A DNA stretch of 64,000 bases, taken from positions 3,162,001-3,226,000 of the forward strand of contig NZ_CP195191.1 of the NCBI RefSeq assembly GCF_051200875.1, read 5' to 3'. Each line of letters opens with the position of its first letter. Positions within the stretch are counted from its first letter, which is position 1. This document shows positions 58,401 to 64,000 of this stretch, one piece after another. The notes under the pieces are model-generated. The model did not search any database and was not told the origin of the DNA. It saw nothing but the letters and a program-made list of their open reading frames with translations. Source of the DNA: Pseudotabrizicola sp051200875 (lineage in GTDB: Bacteria > Pseudomonadota > Alphaproteobacteria > Rhodobacterales > Rhodobacteraceae). A program made the translations under genes and the position numbers.

Positions 58401-58820
58401 GCCTTCCTTGCGCGGTGGTGGAAAGAGAAGCAATCCTATCGCGCAGGTCTTGGAAAAGCGAACGCTGAAGATCCGGCACAGTTTAACAATGCCGCCATTG
58501 AGGCTGCATTCCGCACGGCTTTGCCAAAATACGATATGAAGCCGCGCATGGGCCAAACAGTCCTATACCGCCCGCCGCTAGACCGTCGGTGGAAGGTGAC
58601 AGGCGGACGTTGGGTAACGTCTGGCAGGGAGTTCGTGTTTGCAGACAATGACCTGACCCAGTTTGCGCCAGCACTGGATGTGGTTGAGGTGCCGGGGGAT
58701 CACGACAGCATGGTTTTAGAGCCGAATGTCCGCGTTCTGGCGACACGGATGAAAGCGGCCATTGAAGCCGCCGAAACTTCAGTGAAGACCTTTATGCCCC
58801 AAGCCTCGGCGGCGGAGTGA
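52464..58820 (+). CDS. type I polyketide synthase (KS-AT-KR-DH-ACP-TE)
   Basis: This 2118-residue modular enzyme has a KS (about 10-430) with C186 (A-C-S), H322 (C-H-G-T-G) and H362 (N-I-G-H), all intact. The AT (about 520-830) has S634 in G-H-S-M-G-E. A structural and catalytic KR region (about 900-1345) has T-G-G-F-G-G-I-G at 1155-1162 and Y1315. A hotdog DH-like region (about 1395-1610) has H1400, an insert-lengthened H-x4-G-x4-P, and D1568 in H-P-A-L-L-D. The ACP (about 1735-1815) has S1779 in G-G-H-S-L. The TE (about 1860-2110) has S1925 in G-F-S-G-G and a late His in G-D-H-D-S. No ER. TE presence means this one protein can release a product, possibly iterative. DH after KR is unusual. 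It leads a PKS-GT2-NRPS unit. Confidence 0.94.
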   Translation: MSKSFPPEALSENDIAIVGMAAHLPGAEDVGQFWHNLREGIESIRHLDDAALLAAGESPARMAKANYVPSAAILDRFEEFDAEFFGFSPKEAAILDPQHRQFLEVAWEALEDAGHPPETFPGRVGVWAGCGMGSYFYFNLCSNPDLVEQTGMFLLRHTGNDKDFLATRVSHIFDLKGPSINVQTACSTSLVAVHYAAQALLNGECDMALAGGVTIELPHGRGYLFEEGEILSPDGHCHAFDHRAQGTVFGSGAGCIVLRRAADAIRDGDHIWAIIKGTAVNNDGAAKAGYLAPSVDGQAACVAEAQAISGVSSDQVSYVECHGTGTYLGDPIEVAALTSAFRETGDGVGHCRIGSVKTNIGHLDTAAGVASLIKVAMALKHRELPPSLGFEKPNPSIDFETSPFRVNDRLLDWNTDGPRIAGVNSLGVGGTNAHAVLQEAPARPPSEASDWPFQPIVLSARTKNALDGQAARLAAHLRAHPEQPLADVAWTLKEGRRAFEKRRVLVAESHEEAADLLEGKDPRRVFSHDWLGDDPEVIFMFPGGGAQFAGMARDLYETEPVFADWMDRGLAVLEPKLDYDIRALWLPEKGQENAAHEALKKPSVQLPLIMITEYALAQLYMSWGVQPKALVGHSMGENTAAALAGVMSFEDCIGLVHLRGQLFDTVPPGGMLSVPLSEHEIAAYLGPEHDMASINAPGLCVISGPDSALQSLAADLAKDGVESQRIAIDIAAHSRMLEPVLQRFGDFLRSIPLAAPQLPIISNRTGQELSTELATNPDYWVQHLRNTVNFRACLETLSSVPGRVFMEMGPGRALSSLAQANGVAAGQVIPALRHPEQRIADDAWHIATIARLWACGVPVDWTPIWGDAARQRVPLPTYAFQKKPYFIAPSKEAAIAVEAPPARLDEITNWGWRPHWRPEAAGAEHEDLADLPPQNWLIFTDTEGLGSSVASELRNAGHQVTTVKAGDAFARDGEEGYVIAPERGREGFDLLVRDLVQRGRTPNQIIHLWLVTRKENYRPGSSFLHRNIEQGFYALVFLAQAIAEENLPRPLHITVATTGAAQVRGEALNYPEKAMVTGPVRVIPREFPGVSMRLIDVALPAQSASIAGAILEEALSSGEAIAALRGDRRYALGLKPQALPEERLNLPDGAHVLITGGFGGIGLTVAEDLIRRYAAKITLVARRPLPDRGKWQAIVGNAGPDDPVARRILAVQRLEALGGEILVAQADVANVVEMEAAKAAGTDRFGPVQAIVHAAGVVDDGPLLTKSTLEIEEVFAPKLHGTQVLERLFPDGSIAWMVLFASTSTITGPAGQVDYVAANEYLNAYARHRKGGKTKVVALNWGIWQGVGMAAEALADRVGRPESPKLPISQPMLDEMGFDKSGNRIFTATYGHDRWVLDGHRTKEGTALIPGTAYLEIIAEAMQGQGEGTAFEVRDLTFFRALDVAEGEFRQVRARLTRSDEGYAFELHSGISQRGKKGWLLHASARVLPSPGRSLHLNIAEVTGRLPAPEAGTGMPSPQEAHLEFGPRWRVLNARSVGTGEGLARLALPDEFKSEVSSGWKLHPALLDLATGWAMGLIEGYRPDHLWVPVSYAVVKVYRSLPADVISYVRNAAPNTSLRATAVFDVTLATPDGEVCVEIEGFTIRKLEAGLTFAPPDPRALEFDDAKARSQSAADERLLHALNHGIRPEKGAEVFGRALAAGQSQIIVSSLDLPALVRQTQAPSKERDGAANFDRPELDSDYIEPRNDVERTLVGFWQELLGVGKVGVEDSFFDLGGHSLIAVRLFAMVKKTYRVDFPISVLFEAPTIAACAKLIIEQIGEPNSVEAPKVNVAPQRRFTHLVPMHRGEGGQKTPFFLVAGMFGNVLNLRHLAQLLGGDRPFYGLQARGLYGDAAPHQNFVSAATDYIAEMRQVQPHGPYLLGGFSGGGLIAWEIARQLEAAGEAVPIVVLLDTPVPMRPTLSKIDKILIRLTELREEGPAFLARWWKEKQSYRAGLGKANAEDPAQFNNAAIEAAFRTALPKYDMKPRMGQTVLYRPPLDRRWKVTGGRWVTSGREFVFADNDLTQFAPALDVVEVPGDHDSMVLEPNVRVLATRMKAAIEAAETSVKTFMPQASAAE

Positions 58821-58824
58821 ACGC

Positions 58825-59841
58825 ATGCCAAAGGTGCTTACCGTCATCCTGAATTGGCGCACGCCCGAAATGACCATGAAATCCGTTGCGGCTGCGATGG
58901 AGGCAATGGAAGGGATGGAAGGCGCGATTACAGTCGTTGATAATGACTCTCAGGATGGCTCTTTTGAAAAGCTGACGGCAGAAGTTGCCAAGCTGGATCG
59001 AAAAGAAGGCTATCCTTCCGTCAATGTTGTGCAATCAGGCTGGAATGGTGGGTTCGGAGCAGGGAACAATTATGGCATTCGTCAGGGCTTGCCTGACGGG
59101 TCTTTGCCTGACTACGTCTACATTCTGAACTCGGATGCCTTTCCCGCAAAAGAGGCCATCAGGGTTCTGCTCGATCATCTTGAAACGCATCCCGCGACGG
59201 GCTTTGCCGGTAGTCATATTCACGGGCCAGATGGCGATCCGCACCACACGGCCTTTCGATTTCCGTCCGTGGCCGGAGAGTTTGAGCAGTCGGCAAGGCT
59301 TGGGCCGATCTCACGCGTCCTGCGCCATGCTATCGTCGCGCCCCCATTGCCGACGAAAACAAAGCGCGTTGATTGGCTGGCAGGCGCCAGCTTGATGATG
59401 AGGCGGTCTGTTTTGGATCAAATCGGTCTCTTCGACGAAACGTTTTTTCTGTATTTCGAAGAAACAGACCTGTGTCTTAGGGCTGCGCGAGCTGGTTGGC
59501 CCACAGACTACGTCGTCCAAAGTCGCGTTGCGCATATCGGCAGTGTCAGTACCGGAATGAAGGAATGGCGCCGGATACCGAAGTTTTGGCTGGATTCGCG
59601 CCACTACTATTACGCAAAGAACCACGGGGTCTTGACCGCCTATCTTGCGACGTTTGCGCAACTCGCGGGCGGTGCGATCTGGCGGCTCCGGGCACTGATT
59701 CAACGCAAAGATTTTATCGACCCGCCACACTATCTTGGCGATCTATTCCGCCACGCAATCAAGGTGGCGCTGCACCCCATTCGTCCGCGCGAAGCGGTTG
59801 CAGAAAAATTTCCGCTTGGCGGGAAGGAGAATGTGACATGA
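58825..59841 (+). CDS. glycosyltransferase family 2 (rhamnosyltransferase-like)
   Basis: This 338-residue GT2 enzyme lies 4 bases after the PKS and overlaps the NRPS start by 4 bases, so it is translationally tied to the natural-product genes. Motifs include V-I-L-N-W-R-T-P (start), V-D-N-D-S-Q-D-G-S, N-S-D near residue 99 and the W-L-A-G-A-S-L-M-M-R-R ... G-L-F-D-E-x-F-F-L-Y-F-E-E-T-D-L-C-L-R acceptor block typical of rhamnosyltransferase-like proteins. Its position suggests it glycosylates the PKS/NRPS product or uses it in the polysaccharide. Sugar unknown. Confidence 0.92.
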   Translation: MPKVLTVILNWRTPEMTMKSVAAAMEAMEGMEGAITVVDNDSQDGSFEKLTAEVAKLDRKEGYPSVNVVQSGWNGGFGAGNNYGIRQGLPDGSLPDYVYILNSDAFPAKEAIRVLLDHLETHPATGFAGSHIHGPDGDPHHTAFRFPSVAGEFEQSARLGPISRVLRHAIVAPPLPTKTKRVDWLAGASLMMRRSVLDQIGLFDETFFLYFEETDLCLRAARAGWPTDYVVQSRVAHIGSVSTGMKEWRRIPKFWLDSRHYYYAKNHGVLTAYLATFAQLAGGAIWRLRALIQRKDFIDPPHYLGDLFRHAIKVALHPIRPREAVAEKFPLGGKENVT

Positions 59842-62800
59842 CTCAATTGACCGCCATCTTGATTGGCAACGAGTCCCTTACTCTGCAAACTGGTTTGGCA
59901 TGGCTTGACCAGGGCCATCGGTTAGAGGCGGTCGTGACCCGAAACGCGGAAGTGCGACAGTGGGCCGAAGCTGCGGGTATTCGGGTCGAAAGACCGGGCA
60001 AACATCTGGCTCAGCAGCTTTCAAGCCTGAACGTCGATTGGGTGTTGTCTGTCGCCTACCTGTCTTTGGTTCCCCAAGAAATTCTCAGCTTGGCAAAAAA
60101 TGGGGGGGTCAACTTCCATGATGGGCCGCTGCCCGACCATGCCGGATTGAATGCGCCGGTTTGGGCGCTTTTGGAAGGCGAGGCGCAGCATGGGATCACC
60201 TGGCATCTGATCACGGCCGGAGTGGACGAGGGGGACATTCTTGAGCGGCGGTACTTTGAGATTTCGGATCAAGACACCGCGCTGACTTTGAACACGCGTT
60301 GTTATGAAGCCGCAATCGAGAGCTTCCCCGCTGTCATGGCCCAGCTTGAAATCGGCCTGAAGCGGACGCCCCAAGATTTGTCGCGGCGGAAAGTTCACAT
60401 GCGCGCAGATCGCCCTGCGGCCTTTGGACGAATCCAGTTTAACGTACCCTCGGCGACGGTGGTTCGGTTTGTCCGGGCGTTGGACCATGGCCGCTACTGG
60501 AACCCTTTGACCACCGCAAAAATTGAGATCGCGGGCAAAGTCCTTAACGTTGGAACGGCCGAGATTGCGGACGGGAGTGGCGAACCCGGTCAGATCCTTT
60601 CCGCAACGAGTGAGGGGCTGGTTGTCGCCTGCTTGACGGGTGCTGTACGCCTGAACCGTTTGACCTGTCAGTCAAAGGGGCTGCCTGTAAGCCCGGCGAC
60701 TTTTGCGGGACAATCGCTTTCGACGCTGTCAGCGGAAAGAAGCGGAGACCTGACCGCAAGCCTGGCGGCGATCTCTCACCATGAACCGGCGCTAAGACGC
60801 GAACTTATTGAACTTCAACCAATCGTGGTGAGTTCTGTCAGCGTGTCAGAGCCTCAAGCTTGGGAAAAGATTTCCTTGGACTTGCCCGAGGGCAGATTGG
60901 ACCTTGCAGCCATGGCGCTTGCACGGGCCAGTGGTCAGGCGGAATGTGGCTTTGCCTTTGCGACGGATCATCCAGTTGCCGGGTACACAAGCAAATGGTT
61001 GCCGTTCTCCATTTCCGTTTCCGGCGCCAAGAAGGTTGCGGAAGACGGATTCCACCGCGTGGCTGATCTTGCGACGAGAATCGGTGGATGGCCGCTTGAC
61101 CTGATGACCCGCGATGCCAGCCTGGCAGCGCTTCCGACGCCCCAAGTTGCTCTTTCATTGAAAGATCCTGTGATTGGCGCTGCGGTTACGGTTACGCCAT
61201 CAGCGCTCTTTTTTGATACCGCTGTTTTGTCTCAAGATGACGCGACAGCCGTTGCCGAACGCATTGGTCCAGTGGCAAAAGCGATCGCGGCTCTGTCGCC
61301 CGAAGCCAGCATAACCGACGCTGACGCGCTTGATGTCGGTGAGGTGCACAAGGTCTTGCACGACCTGAACCAGACATTGGCGGATCGCAAAAATGTTTGT
61401 GTACACCAAGCCTTTGAAGCGCAGGTTGAACGCACCCCCAATGCAGAGGCAGTGAGTTTCGAAGGTCAGACACTGACCTATGCTGATTTGAATGCGCGAG
61501 CCAATCGGGCAGCCCATATCTTGATACAAATGGGCGTAAAGCCGGGAACCTTAGTGGGCCTGCACACGCGTCGTAGCCTTGACATGCTTGTTGGCGCTCT
61601 CGCCATTCAAAAGGCAGGCGGCGCCTATGTTCCGATGGACCCGGCCTATCCGGCGGATCGGACGGCCCTTTACATCGAAGACAGTGGATGCCCTGTCATC
61701 GTCACACAACGTTCACTTGAAGCGGGCCTTCCCCGAACTGTCCAGACCCTTAGTCTGGATAACGATGGACGCCTTGCCTCAGCACCGGAAACCAATCCCG
61801 AGAGTGGCGTCACGCCAGCGGACCTTGCCTATGTCATTTATACCAGCGGATCGACGGGACGCCCGAAAGGCGTGATGGTCGAACATCGCAACGTCGTCAA
61901 TTTCTTTACCGGAATGGATCAAAGGATCGGCACAGAGCCGGGCGTCTGGTTGGCCGTGACTTCAATGTCGTTTGATATTTCGGTGCTGGAACTCTTCTGG
62001 ACTTTGGCGCGTGGATTCAAGCTGGTGATTTCCTCAGATGAGAACCGTGCCTTGGTTTCGTCTGGGCGGATTTCTTCGGCCAAGTCGATGGATTTCTCGA
62101 TTTACTATTGGGGAAATGATGATGGTGCAGGCCCCAAGAAATATGAACTGTTGATCGAAGGTGCAAAGTTTGCCGACCGTCACGGGTTCGTGGCCGTCTG
62201 GACCCCAGAGCGTCATTTCCACGCCTTTGGCGGCCCCTATCCGAACCCGTCCGTAACCGGCGCTGCCGTGGCGGCAGTGACAAAGAACCTTGGGGTGCGC
62301 GCGGGATCCTGCGTGGTTCCCTTGCACCATCCGGCGCGCATTGCCGAAGAGTGGGCGGTCATCGACAACCTTACGAATGGGCGGGCGGGCATCGCCATCG
62401 CCAGCGGTTGGCAGCCAGAAGATTTCGTGCTGCGCCCCGAAAATACACCGCCCGCCAACAAAGCCGCGATGTATGCGGCGGCAGAGCAGATCAAGAAGCT
62501 GTGGCGCGGGGAAGGGGTCGATTTCCCCAAAGCCGATGGCACGATGTTCACGGTCAAGACGCAGCCACGGCCGGTTTCAAACGAGTTGCCGATGTGGGTA
62601 ACGACGGCCGGCAACCCTGAAACCTGGCGGGAAGCCGGTGAGATGGGCGCGAATGTCCTGACCCATTTGCTTGGGCAGTCGATTGAGGAGGTCGCAGGCA
62701 AGATCAAGCTGTACCGTGAGGCGCGCGCTAAGGCAGGTTATGATCCGGAAACCGGCGTCGTTTCCTTGATGCTGCATACTTATGTGGGGAGGGATCGAGA

Positions 62801-64000
62801 TCAGGTCCGGCGTGTGGCAGAGGGGCCGATGAAAGCCTATCTCGCGGCGGCCGTGGGGCTGGTGAAGCAATATGCTTGGGCGTTTCCTGCGTTCAAGAAG
62901 CCGGCAGGCGCGACCAATCCTATGGACATCGATTTGCGGACACTTTCGGCGGAAGAAAATGCCGCAATCCTCGAATTTGCGTTCCAGCGATATTTCGAAG
63001 ACTCGGGCCTGTTTGGCACAGTTGAAGACGCACTGGCTCGGGTTGAGGAATTGAAGCGGATCGGCGTATCCGAGGTCGCTTGTTTGATTGATTACGGGAT
63101 TGCTCCGGAACAGGTGATGGAAGGGCTTTACCCCCTGTCCGAAGTGGTTCGGCGGGCGAATTCCGGTGGCGGGATTGAAGAGGATGATTTTTCGATTGCG
63201 GCACAGTTGATCCGGCACAACGTCACTCATCTGCAATGCACACCGTCGATGGCGCGCATGATTGCGTTGAATGAAGAATCCCGTTTCGCGCTTTCTGGGG
63301 TCAAGACCATTATGGTTGGCGGCGAGGCGCTACCGGCTGCTCAGGTGGCTGATCTTCGCAAGGCAACAACTGCGCGTATTCTGAACATGTACGGTCCTAC
63401 GGAAACGACGATCTGGTCCAGCGTCGAGGAAGTGGGGGAAGCCGAAGGCACGGTCAATATCGGTACGCCGCTGCCCAACCAGCAAATGTATGTCTTGGAT
63501 GACGCTATGAAGCCGGTGCCGATTGGGACAGCTGGGGAGTTGTGGATTGGGGGAGATGGGGTCACGCGCGGATACTGGAACCGCCAAGAGTTGACTTCTG
63601 ATCGGTTCAAGGCCGATCCGTTTGTAACGCCAGAGCGCGCCTGCCCTTGGGGCGCGCGCATGTATCGTACGGGGGATCTGGTTCGCCGCAGGGCAGATGG
63701 TAAAATAGACTTCCTTGGTCGCGCCGATCATCAGGTCAAGATACGCGGATATCGTATTGAGTTGGGCGAAATTGAATCGGCGCTTGAAGCGCAGCCCGGT
63801 GTTTCACAGGCCGTTGTCCTTGCCCGGGAGGATAGCCCAGGGGATGTAAGGCTGGTGGCCTACCTGACGGGCAGCGCCCACGAGCCTGCCCTGCGGGCGG
63901 AACTGGCCGGGCTCTTGCCTGAACATATGATTCCGGCCCATTTTGTTTCTATGGCTAGCTTTCCTCTGACGCCAAACCGCAAGGTTGATCGCAAGGCTTT
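59838..64000 (+). CDS. NRPS: formyltransferase - short condensation-like - adenylation domain with inserted luciferase-like monooxygenase (3'-truncated)
   Basis: The gene starts at the ATG overlapping the GT2 stop and is open for 1387 codons to the window edge. Residues 1-290 are a formyltransferase-like domain with the catalytic triad pattern N92-x-H94 and D130, spaced as in ArnA. Residues about 290-515 resemble a shortened, motif-poor condensation region. The adenylation domain starts about 520 (A3 at 668-674 Y-T-S-G-S-T-G; A4 F-D-I-S at 712). It is interrupted at about 750-1110 by an FMN-dependent luciferase-like monooxygenase domain of the MupA/Atu3671 type. It resumes at about 1117 and continues to the A10 motif N-R-K-V-D-R-K at the edge. 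The carrier domain must lie beyond. It likely activates an amino acid that is oxygenated on the line. Confidence 0.9.
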   Translation, partial: MTQLTAILIGNESLTLQTGLAWLDQGHRLEAVVTRNAEVRQWAEAAGIRVERPGKHLAQQLSSLNVDWVLSVAYLSLVPQEILSLAKNGGVNFHDGPLPDHAGLNAPVWALLEGEAQHGITWHLITAGVDEGDILERRYFEISDQDTALTLNTRCYEAAIESFPAVMAQLEIGLKRTPQDLSRRKVHMRADRPAAFGRIQFNVPSATVVRFVRALDHGRYWNPLTTAKIEIAGKVLNVGTAEIADGSGEPGQILSATSEGLVVACLTGAVRLNRLTCQSKGLPVSPATFAGQSLSTLSAERSGDLTASLAAISHHEPALRRELIELQPIVVSSVSVSEPQAWEKISLDLPEGRLDLAAMALARASGQAECGFAFATDHPVAGYTSKWLPFSISVSGAKKVAEDGFHRVADLATRIGGWPLDLMTRDASLAALPTPQVALSLKDPVIGAAVTVTPSALFFDTAVLSQDDATAVAERIGPVAKAIAALSPEASITDADALDVGEVHKVLHDLNQTLADRKNVCVHQAFEAQVERTPNAEAVSFEGQTLTYADLNARANRAAHILIQMGVKPGTLVGLHTRRSLDMLVGALAIQKAGGAYVPMDPAYPADRTALYIEDSGCPVIVTQRSLEAGLPRTVQTLSLDNDGRLASAPETNPESGVTPADLAYVIYTSGSTGRPKGVMVEHRNVVNFFTGMDQRIGTEPGVWLAVTSMSFDISVLELFWTLARGFKLVISSDENRALVSSGRISSAKSMDFSIYYWGNDDGAGPKKYELLIEGAKFADRHGFVAVWTPERHFHAFGGPYPNPSVTGAAVAAVTKNLGVRAGSCVVPLHHPARIAEEWAVIDNLTNGRAGIAIASGWQPEDFVLRPENTPPANKAAMYAAAEQIKKLWRGEGVDFPKADGTMFTVKTQPRPVSNELPMWVTTAGNPETWREAGEMGANVLTHLLGQSIEEVAGKIKLYREARAKAGYDPETGVVSLMLHTYVGRDRDQVRRVAEGPMKAYLAAAVGLVKQYAWAFPAFKKPAGATNPMDIDLRTLSAEENAAILEFAFQRYFEDSGLFGTVEDALARVEELKRIGVSEVACLIDYGIAPEQVMEGLYPLSEVVRRANSGGGIEEDDFSIAAQLIRHNVTHLQCTPSMARMIALNEESRFALSGVKTIMVGGEALPAAQVADLRKATTARILNMYGPTETTIWSSVEEVGEAEGTVNIGTPLPNQQMYVLDDAMKPVPIGTAGELWIGGDGVTRGYWNRQELTSDRFKADPFVTPERACPWGARMYRTGDLVRRRADGKIDFLGRADHQVKIRGYRIELGEIESALEAQPGVSQAVVLAREDSPGDVRLVAYLTGSAHEPALRAELAGLLPEHMIPAHFVSMASFPLTPNRKVDRKA

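Noticed and set aside
62088..63170. possible frameshift or separate gene inside the NRPS adenylation domain
   Set aside because: The luciferase-like segment is in the same uninterrupted reading frame, and such insertions are known in the MupA/Atu3671 group, so it is a domain insertion and not a broken gene.
60000..63700. several short minus- and plus-strand frames inside the NRPS
   Set aside because: The single 1387-codon frame from 59838 carries continuous domain similarity; the small frames have none.

Overview
The window is a 64 kb chromosomal segment of a high-GC alphaproteobacterium, most likely a member of the Rhodobacteraceae (Rhodobacter/Gemmobacter-like). The evidence is the set of recognisable genes: ald beside an Lrp regulator, a DmdC-type acyl-CoA dehydrogenase, the tiny aa3 oxidase subunit IV, phaA-phaB, a YdcH/DUF465 protein, a DUF6173 protein, Trm112 with LON-domain and YbbN proteins, and ETF-ubiquinone oxidoreductase. 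No tRNA, rRNA, insertion sequence, prophage or CRISPR array was found.

Positions 1-23.5 kb are ordinary core metabolism and housekeeping. They hold alanine catabolism, MscL, an AzlCD exporter, an acyl-CoA dehydrogenase/MBL hydrolase/DUF6173 operon, threonylcarbamoyl-AMP synthase, GreA, ETF-QO, a TPR protein coupled to IspE, a polyprenyl diphosphate synthase, a TrmN6-like methyltransferase, polyhydroxyalkanoate precursor synthesis (PhaA, PhaB), an EAL-domain protein and 3-methyladenine glycosylase I.

Positions 23.5-36.6 kb form an unusual island of exported hydrolases. It has two caspase-fold (C14-like) proteins, an HtrA-like protease with two PDZ domains, a two-component system, a patatin-like lipoprotein, a chymotrypsin-fold zymogen, and three paralogous secreted proteins that share a C-X10-C pair and end in YxLLTN/YALMTN. 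A divergent promoter at about 26.2 kb serves both arms. I read this as a candidate periplasmic or cell-surface proteolytic/lipolytic stress or effector module; that function is inference. A small lipoprotein gene in the island is preceded by three phased TTAA boxes resembling tandem CtrA sites.

Positions 36.8-41.6 kb return to housekeeping: ArgE, tRNA 2-selenouridine synthase, Trm112-like, LON-domain protein, YbbN-like thioredoxin and an SGNH hydrolase.

Positions 41.5-64 kb are a surface polysaccharide locus: several glycosyltransferases, an ExoY-like initiating sugar transferase, Wzz/GumC-like and CpsD-like chain-length proteins, a WecG/TagA transferase and a Wzy-like polymerase. A polyketide/nonribosomal peptide assembly line sits inside it. 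The PKS (2118 aa) reads KS-AT-KR-DH-ACP-TE. The final gene runs off the window. It has an N-terminal formyltransferase domain, a shortened condensation-like stretch, and an adenylation domain split by an inserted FMN-dependent luciferase-like monooxygenase domain. The PKS, a GT2 glycosyltransferase and the NRPS are tightly packed on one strand, so a glycosylated or polysaccharide-linked lipopeptide/polyketide is plausible.
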